Positions 1-5,323 of a stretch of DNA of 45,737 nt are shown one piece after another. The first letter of the stretch is position 1. Each line of letters starts with the position of its first letter. The position numbers and the translations under genes are program-made. Source of the stretch: Candidatus Aenigmatarchaeota archaeon (GTDB lineage: Archaea; Aenigmatarchaeota; Aenigmatarchaeia; QMZP01; JAFGSV01); contig JAGGXP010000023.1 of the NCBI GenBank assembly GCA_021163005.1, positions 1-45,737 on the forward strand, read 5' to 3'. The notes beneath the pieces are model-generated. The model saw nothing but the letters and a program-made list of their open reading frames with translations, did no database searches and was not told the origin of the DNA.

Positions 1-60
1 GCGCCAGCGTACTTTCCGCTGAAGTCTGCAGGTGCTTAGTCCGCGCCAGCGTACTTTCCG
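1..60 (-). repeat. 18-bp direct repeat pair inside the tRNA-Pro intron
   Basis: GCGCCAGCGTACTTTCCG (plus strand) occurs at 1-18 and 43-60, a 42-bp period. Its reverse complement is the identical string at 1829-1846 in the tRNA-Tyr intron, and a 12/16 match lies at 2933-2948 in the tRNA-Asp intron. All copies have the same orientation relative to their host tRNA. Confidence 0.9.
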
Positions 61-97
61 TTGACGCTTTAGTCCGCTTGCTTGGGCTAAAGGGTCA
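1..97 (-). other. T-loop intron of tRNA-Pro (partial)
   Basis: Begins after TTCAA of the T-loop. In sense orientation it opens with TGACCCTTTAG, a hairpin closed by CTAAAGCG, and then the 18-nt string CGGAAAGTACGCTGGCGC at 60-43, repeated identically at 18-1. The same 18-mer, in the same sense orientation, lies in the tRNA-Tyr T-loop intron. No coding sequence is visible. The intron continues beyond the window, so its total length is unknown. Confidence 0.75.
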
Positions 98-240
98 TTG
101 AACTCCTGAAGGTGCTTCATGAAGCAGCTTTCTCAGGTCTGGGACTCCCGAAGCCCCGATGCTAGGCCAAGCTACACCACGGTCCCGTGTAGGTCTATAT
201 TAGCATTCAACAATATAAATTTGAACTGCTGATAGATGTA

Positions 241-248
241 TTTATAAA
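241..248 (+). promoter_or_regulatory. TATA box for the membrane protein gene at 288
   Basis: TTTATAAA, the archaeal box A consensus, lies 40-47 bp upstream of the GTG start. A purine-rich GAGGT element (276-280) precedes the start, so a short 5' leader with a ribosome binding site is likely. Confidence 0.55.
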
Positions 249-287
249 TTTAAGAGACAATAAGAAACCACTGATGAGGTTGATACT

Positions 288-1625
288 GTGAAGAGGATTG
301 CTGTTTTCACACTGCTGGCTTTTTTGCTCGTGTCAGGGTTTGCTGCAGCCCAGCAGGTCAGCATTGACGTGGCTCCTCAGGAGATGAAGGTTGAGCCGTT
401 CCATCTCGCGCGTTTTATAGCCACAGTGAGCAGCAGCGAAACCGAGGGAGGCATATACCTCTTTGTCACCGGCTCCCCGTCGCACTGGATAAACATGGGC
501 ACATCATACATAGACCTTCCTGCCAGAAAGCCTGTGGACGTGCTTGTGGAGTTTTACCCCAATGACAAGCCAGGGACTTATTATTACACATTCTATGCTC
601 AGCTCACGGAGAGTCCGGAAACAGCGCAAAGCCAGACAGTCAAACTCGTGGTAAGCAGCGGCGAAGACATCTTCGTTAAAAGCCACTCCATTGAGAAGCA
701 CGGCAGGAGCATCGACATGCAGCTGGGCCTGCTGTCCGAAAAGAAGGACGGCGTGACAGTTGACTACTCAATCGTAAACAGTGCAGGAACCACAGTGGCT
801 ACATACACGAGAACATATTTTGTTGAAGGCGCTGAGAACGTCAGCCAGACGATAGAGCTCAGCGACGACATGGTCGCAGACACATACACTGCAGTGATAA
901 AGGTGAAAGGAACGGACTATGAATTCAGTAAGTCATTTGACATTGAGCCTGTAAGAAGGATAGTGAAAAGCGAGGAAGAGGTATCAGGTCTCCTTTATGA
1001 TGAGCACAGGATAAGCATATCCAATGATGGCAACGTGGTTGAAAAGGGCTACGTGGTGTCTTCAAACGTTCCCACAGGATTCCTTGTGTTCTCTCATGAA
1101 CCTGACGAGTGCAGCGGCGGAAAATGCGTCTGGAGTGTCGAAAAGCTCAATCCGGACGAGGATGTGAACATAGTTTACAGGGTGGAGTACTGGCCGCTGT
1201 TCGCCGAGGGGCTTATGATAGCGGTGCTTCTTGGCGTCTTCGTGTTTTTCGCGCGGAGCAGGATGGGCACGCCCAGGATAACAAAGACCATAACCCACGG
1301 AAAGGACGGCTACACAGCTGTCATAGAGATAAGGAACCCGTCAAGAAAGATAACCAATGTTGTTGTCAGGGACGAGGTTTCCCCGCTGTTCAGGCTGGAG
1401 GACGCATTCGAGACTCTCAAGCCTGCTGTCAAGCACCACGAAAGCAGCACAGAGCTTGTATGGTCGCTGCCGGCAATAGAGCCGGGTGATCACAGGATAA
1501 TCCACTACAGGCTCAGGCCTGTTGTCAATGGAGATCTCAAGGTTCCCAAGGCCTATATGAGATACGCAACAGCAGACGGAAAGAAGATGAGAGCCGAGAG
1601 CAGGGAACTTAATCTCGCCGCCTGA
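288..1625 (+). CDS. secreted/membrane-anchored protein with Ig-like domains
   Basis: A 445-residue protein with GTG start. Residues 1-21 form a signal peptide (KR then a hydrophobic core ending FAAAQQ). The extracellular part (about 22-300) is beta-rich, of the kind found in NEW3/CARDB-like archaeal surface proteins, with a CSGGKC pair near residue 275 that could form a disulfide. A single transmembrane helix spans about 303-322 (GLMIAVLLGVFVFFARSR). A second beta-rich domain (325-440, DUF11-like appearance: VVVRDEVSP, PAIEPGDHRIIHY) follows, predicted cytoplasmic by the positive-inside rule, which is unusual for such a fold. The gene is divergent from tRNA-Pro and followed by tRNA-Tyr. No specific function is recognised; a cell-envelope structural or adhesion role is inferred. 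Confidence 0.7.
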   Translation: MKRIAVFTLLAFLLVSGFAAAQQVSIDVAPQEMKVEPFHLARFIATVSSSETEGGIYLFVTGSPSHWINMGTSYIDLPARKPVDVLVEFYPNDKPGTYYYTFYAQLTESPETAQSQTVKLVVSSGEDIFVKSHSIEKHGRSIDMQLGLLSEKKDGVTVDYSIVNSAGTTVATYTRTYFVEGAENVSQTIELSDDMVADTYTAVIKVKGTDYEFSKSFDIEPVRRIVKSEEEVSGLLYDEHRISISNDGNVVEKGYVVSSNVPTGFLVFSHEPDECSGGKCVWSVEKLNPDEDVNIVYRVEYWPLFAEGLMIAVLLGVFVFFARSRMGTPRITKTITHGKDGYTAVIEIRNPSRKITNVVVRDEVSPLFRLEDAFETLKPAVKHHESSTELVWSLPAIEPGDHRIIHYRLRPVVNGDLKVPKAYMRYATADGKKMRAESRELNLAA

Positions 1626-1664
1626 GAAGTTTTTTAAGGTTTCTGCGTCATATTCTATTACAAT

Positions 1665-1943
1665 CCCGAGGTAGCTCAGACTGGCTAGAGCGATCGGCTG
1701 TAGACGGGCACACCGTGATATATGCACGGTCTTATGAGTGTGTTTGTTGGACGCAGTCGCTCGAAAGAGACCGATAGGTCGGGAGTTCAAGAACCCTTTT
1801 GCGCAGGCATACGCACAAAAGCGTTCCACGGAAAGTACGCTGGCGCAGATTAACGGTCTGCAAGCGCCAAAATACGCTTCCGCCAAAGCGGAGGCAACGC
1901 GCAGGGAAAACGTCAAAGGGTTGGACAAATCTCCCTCTCGGGA
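1665..1943 (+). tRNA. tRNA-Tyr (anticodon GTA) with two introns
   Basis: Exons 1665-1703, 1770-1790 and 1929-1943 join into a 75-nt tRNA: acceptor CCCGAGG/TCTCGGG with the archaeal Tyr C1-G72 pair and A73, anticodon stem ATCGG/CCGAT, loop CTGTAGA, T-arm GGGAG-TTCAAAT-CTCCC. The first intron (66 nt, canonical 37/38) has a BHB with CTGT/AAAG (one mismatch), bulges AGA/AGA and an outer CGGGC/GCTCG helix. The second intron (138 nt) sits in the T-loop at 58/59 with an exact BHB: GTTC/GGAC central helix, bulges AAG and AAA, and an AACCC/GGGTT intron helix. Splicing there restores a standard 7-nt T-loop. Confidence 0.92.
1791..1928 (+). other. T-loop intron of tRNA-Tyr (138 nt)
   Basis: Opens with GAACCCTTTTGCG, a hairpin with GCATAC in the loop closed by CAAAAGCG, then TTCCA and the 18-mer CGGAAAGTACGCTGGCGC at 1829-1846. 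GGCGC of the 18-mer can pair with GCGCC at about 1863-1867. A further hairpin TCCGC-CAAA-GCGGA follows, and AAAGGGTT at the end pairs with the AACCCTTT start. This layout suggests a compact folded RNA; no coding sequence is seen. Confidence 0.8.
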
Positions 1944-1967
1944 TTTCTTTATTTTTTATGGGAGCAC

Positions 1968-2603
1968 TCACATGCTTTTTATGATGTCCTCGGCTTCCCT
2001 GAGGTTATCTATCACGAAGTCGGCCCTCTTCAGGTCTTCCCTGCCGACGGTACTCGTGAGGGCTATGCATATCATGCCGGCGCTTTTGGCTGATTCGACA
2101 CCAAGAGGAGCGTTGTCTATTGCGATGCATTCACCGGGCTTTACGCCAAGACCTCCGGCGCACTTGAGATAGGGTTCAGGGTCAGGCTTTGGCTTCCTTG
2201 TCTCATCGCCCGTGGTTATGTGATTGAATAAGGAAAGCTCGCGGGGAGAAAGGTGCTGGTCGACGACCTCTCTGGGGCTTCCTGTGGCGAGGCCTATCCT
2301 GTAGTTGAGCCTGCGAAGCTTGTTTATGAGCATCTTGGCCTCCTTTCGCATCTTGAGACCTTCGGAAAGCTTTCTGTAGATGAGCCTTTTTCTCTCAATG
2401 ATGTCGTTAATCTCAGACTCATCGGGATTTGAATCAGAAAGCAGCCTGCTTGTTATTGGAAAGACATGCCCGCCCTCAAGCATGAACAGTTCCCGCGGCT
2501 CCAGCTTCTTCCTGCCTTCAAGAGCTTTCGAGAAAGATTCGTAGTGCATCTGCATGTTGTCCATGAGCGTGCCGTCGAAGTCAAAAATAACTGCTTTTAT
2601 CAT
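1968..2603 (-). CDS. HAD-superfamily hydrolase (beta-phosphoglucomutase/phosphatase-like)
   Basis: A 211-residue protein from ATG at 2603 (MIKAVIFDFDGTL); a TTG three codons upstream is a less likely start. HAD motif I is DFDGT (nucleophile D8, acid/base D10), motif II is the T/S in GLATGSP, motif III the Lys in ETRKPKPDPEPY, and motif IV IAIDNAPLGVESA. The alpha-helical cap between motifs I and II (about 15-85) matches the beta-PGM/phosphoglycolate phosphatase subfamily, whose members act on small phosphorylated metabolites; the substrate cannot be read from sequence. The gene is divergent from 5S rRNA and appears to share a palindromic TATA box with it. Confidence 0.85.
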   Translation of the reverse strand: MIKAVIFDFDGTLMDNMQMHYESFSKALEGRKKLEPRELFMLEGGHVFPITSRLLSDSNPDESEINDIIERKRLIYRKLSEGLKMRKEAKMLINKLRRLNYRIGLATGSPREVVDQHLSPRELSLFNHITTGDETRKPKPDPEPYLKCAGGLGVKPGECIAIDNAPLGVESAKSAGMICIALTSTVGREDLKRADFVIDNLREAEDIIKSM

Positions 2604-2635
2604 AAAGACCAATAGAAAAACATGACAGGAATACC

Positions 2636-2643
2636 TTTATAAA
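2636..2643. promoter_or_regulatory. palindromic TATA box between 5S rRNA and the HAD hydrolase gene
   Basis: TTTATAAA is its own reverse complement. It lies 21-28 bp upstream of the 5S rRNA 5' end (about 2664) and 33-40 bp upstream of the HAD start on the other strand, so one TBP site could serve both directions. No second TATA-like element is seen in the short gap. Confidence 0.5.
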
Positions 2644-2663
2644 TGAAACCGGCAATATAATAT

Positions 2664-2773
2664 CGGCGGCCAAAGGGGAGAGGTTTACCCGTTCCCATTT
2701 CGAACACGGCAGTCAAGCTCTCCGACGGTCTGGGTGGTACTTGCTTCGGTTGGGAACCCCAGATCGCTGCCAA
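2664..2773 (+). rRNA. rrf: 5S ribosomal RNA
   Basis: About 110 nt. The terminal helix pairs GGCGGC (2665-2670) with GCTGCC (2766-2771). The conserved loop region reads CCCGTTCCCATTTCGAACAC followed by GGCAGTCAAGCTCTCC, the universal 5S core. The gene stands alone, without 16S or 23S nearby, and is followed by tRNA-Asp. Confidence 0.93.
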
Positions 2774-2834
2774 TTCTTATAGTTCTTCCGGAAAGAAAAG
2801 CTTTAAAAGATGTTTTGCATTAAATAATCCACAA

Positions 2835-3073
2835 GCCTCGATGGTGTAGTGGCCTAGCATATGGCCCTGTCACGGCCATGACCCGGGTTCAAAGGCACCC
2901 TTTTCCATAAGCATACATGGAAAAGCGCGCTCCGGAAAATACGTTAACAACAAATGAACGGTGCGCAGAGGAGCCGTGTCCGGAAGGGGTATCCATTCCG
3001 CAGGGTTTTGGATGGCAACCTTCTGGAAGAAACTGGCAGACTCTAAAATGTGCTGGAAATCCCGGTCGGGGCG
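2835..3073 (+). tRNA. tRNA-Asp (anticodon GTC) with a T-loop intron
   Basis: Exons 2835-2893 and 3060-3073 give a 73-nt tRNA: acceptor GCCTCGA/TCGGGGC, anticodon stem TGGCC/GGCCA, loop CTGTCAC, T-arm CCGGG-TTCAAAT-CCCGG, discriminator G73. The only intron (166 nt) lies at 59/60. Its BHB is exact: TTCA/TGGA central helix, bulges AAG and AAT, GCAC/GTGC intron helix. There is no anticodon-loop intron. A TATA-like CTTTAAAAG lies about 30 bp upstream, and TTTTT follows the 3' end at 3076-3080. Confidence 0.93.
2894..3059 (+). other. T-loop intron of tRNA-Asp (166 nt)
   Basis: Starts GGCACCCTTTTCCAT, with a perfect hairpin CTTTTCCAT/ATGGAAAAG whose loop contains GCATAC, then AAAGCGCGCTC and CGGAAAATACG. 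This is the same order of elements as in the Tyr and Pro T-loop introns. The later half (GGTGCGC, GGGGTATCCATTCC) is not obviously shared. Confidence 0.8.
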
Positions 3074-3150
3074 CTTTTTATCTTTCCTTAAGCTTTGGAA
3101 AGTGCCAGCTACTGTAAAGCTTATTTAATTCAAATCAGAAAAATAAATCA

Positions 3151-3444
3151 ATGAACGGGAATTTTGGCCGTATCCTTTGGTATGTCTTTGCGACGACCAG
3201 AGGCGGACCCACACGCGTAAGGATAATGGATCTTCTTGACAAGCGGCCCTATAACATGCACCAGATAAGCAAGGAGCTCAGGCTTGACTACAAGACCGTG
3301 CAGCACCACATCAGGGTCTTGGAGGAGAACAGGGTCGTAACAGCCGAGGAGAAGAAGTACGGCACAATTTACTTCCCGTCAGGGCTCTTCGAAAATGTAA
3401 AAGATATATTTAATGAAATAAAGAATAAGGTAGGTGAGAAGTGA
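3151..3444 (+). CDS. winged-helix (ArsR-like) transcriptional regulator
   Basis: A 97-residue single-domain protein. RIMDLLDKRPYNMHQISKEL (about 25-44) and LDYKTVQHHIRVLEENRVV form a winged helix-turn-helix, and KKYGTIYFPS is the wing. The C-terminal helix (FENVKDIFNEIKNKVGEK) probably mediates dimerisation. ATG at 3151 follows an AT-rich TATTTAATT element by about 25 bp, suggesting a leaderless transcript. It overlaps the next gene (TGATG), so the two are co-transcribed; a DNA-binding protein paired with a small membrane protein suggests a membrane-linked sensor unit. The ligand is unknown. Confidence 0.8.
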   Translation: MNGNFGRILWYVFATTRGGPTRVRIMDLLDKRPYNMHQISKELRLDYKTVQHHIRVLEENRVVTAEEKKYGTIYFPSGLFENVKDIFNEIKNKVGEK

Positions 3445-3722
3445 TGTTCGATGAAATTGTTCTTGGGCTGAGTGGCTTCAACATAGTAATGGTGATTGCA
3501 CTTATAGCTGTCTATGCAAACAACTTCAGGCTCGTGAGGTCTAAAATGACATTCGGTATGCTTATCTTCGCGTCTATGTTCCTTCTTGAAAACATTTTCA
3601 GCCTTTACTTCTACAGCTCGCTTCTGGCTCAGGGAATAACATCCATCACGACATTCAACCTTGTCGTGAAATTCCTTGAAATGCTGGGTTTGCTGACGCT
3701 GCTCTATGTGACATGGAAATGA
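3444..3722 (+). CDS. small three-helix membrane protein
   Basis: A 92-residue protein starting at the ATG that overlaps the regulator's TGA, preceded by GGTGAG as ribosome binding site. Three hydrophobic segments are visible: NIVMVIALIAVYA (about 10-25), MLIFASMFLLENIFSLYFY (about 38-58) and LVVKFLEMLGLLTLLYV (about 74-90). Charged residues RLVRSK lie in the first loop. No catalytic motif is seen. Tight coupling to the upstream wHTH gene is the only functional clue. Confidence 0.75.
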   Translation: MFDEIVLGLSGFNIVMVIALIAVYANNFRLVRSKMTFGMLIFASMFLLENIFSLYFYSSLLAQGITSITTFNLVVKFLEMLGLLTLLYVTWK

Positions 3723-3769
3723 GTGGGTAGAGATTTGGGCATAACACAGGCAGGAAGTCGGGAAAAGTC

Positions 3770-3777
3770 TTTATAAA
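3770..3777 (+). promoter_or_regulatory. TATA box for the small Cys-rich protein
   Basis: TTTATAAA lies 21-28 bp before the ATG at 3798, which places transcription start at or next to the start codon (leaderless). Confidence 0.6.
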
Positions 3778-3797
3778 GGGTTGACCAACCTTCTAAC

Positions 3798-3926
3798 ATG
3801 ACTTGCATAGCTTGTGGTTCCGAAAGCGAGTTCCGCTGCACGATGAAGGGCATGACAGTGTGCCTCTGCTCCGAGCATGTCCAGAAAGATGTGCACTATG
3901 ATGCAATGGAACGCGTCCTCAACTGA
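3798..3926 (+). CDS. 42-residue Cys-rich (zinc-finger-like) protein
   Basis: Reads MTCIACGSESEFRC, then TMKGMTVCLCSEHVQKD and a short acidic tail ending RVLN. CxxC at 3-6, a further Cys at 14, and CLCSEH (Cys22, Cys24, His27) could bind one zinc. Support for a real gene comes from the promoter at the right distance, a strong rho-independent-like hairpin with a T-run downstream, and codon use like its neighbours. No family is recognised; a small nucleic-acid- or protein-binding role is possible. Confidence 0.65.
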   Translation: MTCIACGSESEFRCTMKGMTVCLCSEHVQKDVHYDAMERVLN

Positions 3927-3949
3927 AATTCCTCCAGATGACCCGGGTC

Positions 3950-3990
3950 TGCCAGGCGCCCCATCCAGGCAGGCCTGGGCGCATTTTTTT
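3950..3990 (+). terminator. hairpin plus T-run terminator
   Basis: GCGCCC (3956-3961) pairs with GGGCGC (3977-3982), followed by ATTTTTTT. Inner CCAGGC/GCCTGG pairing gives an alternative fold. It would separate the small Cys-rich gene from tRNA-Lys. Confidence 0.6.
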
Positions 3991-4242
3991 AACTTATTTA
4001 AAAACTAAAGTCTACAAATTCTTTTCAATGGGCCCGTAGCTCAGTCTGGCTAGAGCACCAGACGAGTGTGTTGCACGTCGTGCAGCACCTCAGGTGAAGC
4101 TTTTAATGTCATTAAAAGCGTGTTTAGGACCTTCAGAAATCCCGTGCAATGAACACGGCACTGCAAGAGGTTCCGATGACAGAATAAACCTGGGTGTCGC
4201 GGGTTCGAAGGCTCAAGGGGGCTTCGGCAGCTTACACGTGCA

Positions 4243-4421
4243 TGCCCCCTTAAAGCATTATTCCCCGCTTAAGAGGGCCAACGGCAACGGACAGCAACGC
4301 AAGATGACGGCTAACGCAGGATGAGCAAAGCCGTCCCGAACAGGAACGCAATCCGCCTGCATGCACAGGATGGATAAAGCAGGCTTTAGGCACATCTGCC
4401 CCCTTAAAGCATTATTCCCCG
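4243..4421 (+). repeat. 25-bp direct repeat within the tRNA-Lys intron
   Basis: Two identical 25-bp copies (TGCCCCCTTAAAGCATTATT then CCCCG) at 4243-4267 and 4397-4421, 154 bp apart. Each is followed by a purine-rich stretch able to pair with CCCC (AAGAGGG and AAAAGGG), so each copy probably forms its own hairpin. Confidence 0.85.
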
Positions 4422-4648
4422 TTAAAAGGGAAGAGAAGATGGGGAAAGGGAATGGTGCACAGGTTCCCCAGTAACAATGAAGAAGGAAAGGGGAATCAGG
4501 ACAGCAGCGGAAAGCCGCAAAGGTCGTGCAGGTCGCGCGGCTCGAACACTACGAACAGGAACGCACACCGCCTGCATGAACATAACGGACAAAGAATAAT
4601 CGAACAGGAACGCAATATGACGACTTGAACAGAATGAACAAGTCGTCT
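4337..4648 (+). repeat. CGAACAGGAACGCA repeat family, three copies in the tRNA-Lys intron
   Basis: CGAACAGGAACGCA starts at 4337, 4552 and 4601. The first two continue with (A/C)(T/A)CCGCCTGCATG and then GGATAAA or GGACAAA. The same unit occurs twice in inverted orientation at 28487-28575. The third copy carries the GACGAC...GTCGTC stem also present in the 28.5-kb element. Confidence 0.8.
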
Positions 4649-4809
4649 TTAAAAGGTATGCACAAAGCAGGCTTTAAGCCGCATTTAAAAGCTGTCCATG
4701 AGCTGGAAATCCTGCCGGGCCCATTTAAGCTTTTGGCGCAAGCGGAAGTGCCGTAAAAGGTTAACTTTAAATAGGCACGAAGCTGTTATAATTGGATTGA
4801 AGTGATAAC

Positions 4810-5202
4810 ATGCAAAGCTCTCACATAGTCAAAGTGGATTCAAAAGGCCGCGTGCTTATCCCCGTTGACATGAGAGCTGATATGAGCATAGCTGACGGAA
4901 CGCACATACTTGTCACACGCGACGAGAGCAACGGACACCTCAGGATGACACCCATACCCAAGGGAAGCATGGCAGAGGTAAGCATGAAGATATGTGAATT
5001 CAGTCTCATGGCATCTGTGGCGGACGCGCTTTCAGGGAATTCCTTCAACATAATAATGAGCGAAAGCAAGCGCATTGACGAAAAAAACACAGAGATAAGA
5101 ATGCTTGTAGACCTTTCGGAAGCTTCCAGGAATATGGACGCGCTCAGGGAAATATTATCCAACATAGAAGGTGTAAATGCCGTTGATGTTGCTGCAAAAT
5201 AG
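4810..5202 (+). CDS. AbrB/SpoVT-type DNA-binding protein with ACT-like C-terminal domain
   Basis: A 130-residue protein. Residues 4-45 (HIVKVDSKGRVLIPVDMRAD) are the swapped-hairpin SpoVT/AbrB fold. Residues about 60-130 have a beta-alpha-beta pattern ending ALREILSNIEGVNAVDV, typical of ACT/RAM-like regulatory domains that bind small ligands. ATG at 4810 follows a CTTTAAATA TATA element (about 4765) and a GGATTGAAGTGAT leader. It lies just upstream of the RNA polymerase operon but has its own promoter, with another TATA box between them. The ligand and targets are unknown. Confidence 0.75.
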   Translation: MQSSHIVKVDSKGRVLIPVDMRADMSIADGTHILVTRDESNGHLRMTPIPKGSMAEVSMKICEFSLMASVADALSGNSFNIIMSESKRIDEKNTEIRMLVDLSEASRNMDALREILSNIEGVNAVDVAAK

Positions 5203-5240
5203 GCAGTTAATTGGCCTTTTTGGTCTGAAAAAGCGAAACA

Positions 5241-5250
5241 TTTATATATA
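5241..5250 (+). promoter_or_regulatory. TATA box of the RNA polymerase operon
   Basis: TTTATATATA, preceded by purine-rich GCGAAACA as a BRE-like element. Transcription would start near 5273-5276, giving a leader of about 50 nt before rpoH with the Shine-Dalgarno GAGGGTGA at 5309-5316. Confidence 0.6.
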
Positions 5251-5323
5251 TGCTATTAATTTATTAGATAATTCATCTATTTACAATGTTATTGGGGATT
5301 TGCAGACGAGAGGGTGATTCCAT

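Larger units (their letters stand above)
1..186 (-). tRNA. tRNA-Pro (anticodon CGG), interrupted by two introns, 3' part beyond window
   Basis: Read on the minus strand from 186. Acceptor GGGACCG, D-arm GTGTAGCTTGGCCTAGCAT, anticodon stem GGGGC/GTCCC and loop TTCGGGA (anticodon CGG) identify tRNA-Pro. After AGAC and CTGAG the sequence is broken by a 29-nt insert (131-103) with CCTG/CAGG pairing and 3-nt bulges AGA and AGT, a bulge-helix-bulge (BHB) placing an intron at about 53/54. The T-loop then begins TTCAA (102-98) and is broken again from 97 onward; this second intron runs to the window edge, so the last exon is not seen. The exon between the introns is 5 nt (up to 8 nt because GAG is repeated at the boundary). 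The missing 3' exon should read (A)T, CTCAG, CGGTCCC. The isotype is clear; the first intron is less certain than the second because the partner T-stem strand lies outside. Confidence 0.8.
4210..4709 (+). other. 500-nt T-loop intron of tRNA-Lys
   Basis: Bounded by an exact BHB. It opens with AAGGGGGC pairing to GCCCCCTT, followed by AAAGC, echoing the hairpin-AAAGCG opening of the other T-loop introns. It holds a 25-bp direct repeat (4243-4267 and 4397-4421) and three copies of GAACAGGAACGCA (4338, 4553, 4602). GACGACTTG/CAAGTCGTC near 4619-4648 forms a 9-bp stem. Short open frames inside it are not supported as genes, and no homing-endonuclease motif is visible. It is far longer than typical archaeal tRNA introns that lack a coding sequence. 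Confidence 0.8.
4030..4723 (+). tRNA. tRNA-Lys (anticodon TTT), 694-bp gene with three introns
   Basis: Exons 4030-4061, 4099-4105, 4188-4209 and 4710-4723 sum to 75 nt: acceptor GGGCCCG/CGGGCCC, D-arm GCTCAGTCTGGCTAGAGC, anticodon stem CCAGG/CCTGG, loop CTTTTAA, T-arm GCGGG-TTCGAAT-CCTGC, A73. Intron 1 (37 nt, at 30/31) has an exact BHB: CACC/GGTG, bulges AGA and AAG. Intron 2 (82 nt, canonical 37/38) has CTTT/GAAT with one mismatch, bulges TAA and AAA, and TGTC/GACA. Intron 3 (500 nt, at 59/60) has TTCG/TGGA, bulges AAG and AAT, and GCTC/GAGC. The second exon is only GCTTTTA. Lys follows from this exon choice; A73 is unusual for archaeal Lys, so the isotype is less certain than the gene. 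Confidence 0.8.

Noticed and set aside
4070-4090. tRNA-Ala with TTGCAC as anticodon region
   Set aside because: The Ala identity pair G3-U70 is absent (G3-C70), and no BHB supports that exon choice, unlike GCTTTTA.
4062-4188. C/D box guide RNA in the anticodon-loop introns
   Set aside because: GATGAC resembles box C, but no matching box D/D' layout with CTGA at proper spacing is present.
4094-4324. Protein gene or homing endonuclease inside the tRNA-Lys locus
   Set aside because: The 76-codon frame crosses exon and intron borders and shows no LAGLIDADG or other motif; composition is not protein-like.
4737-4757. Extra tRNA or terminator after tRNA-Lys
   Set aside because: GGCGC-AAGCGGAA-GTGCC can form a weak stem, but there is no T-run and no tRNA features; left as unassigned leader of the AbrB-like gene.
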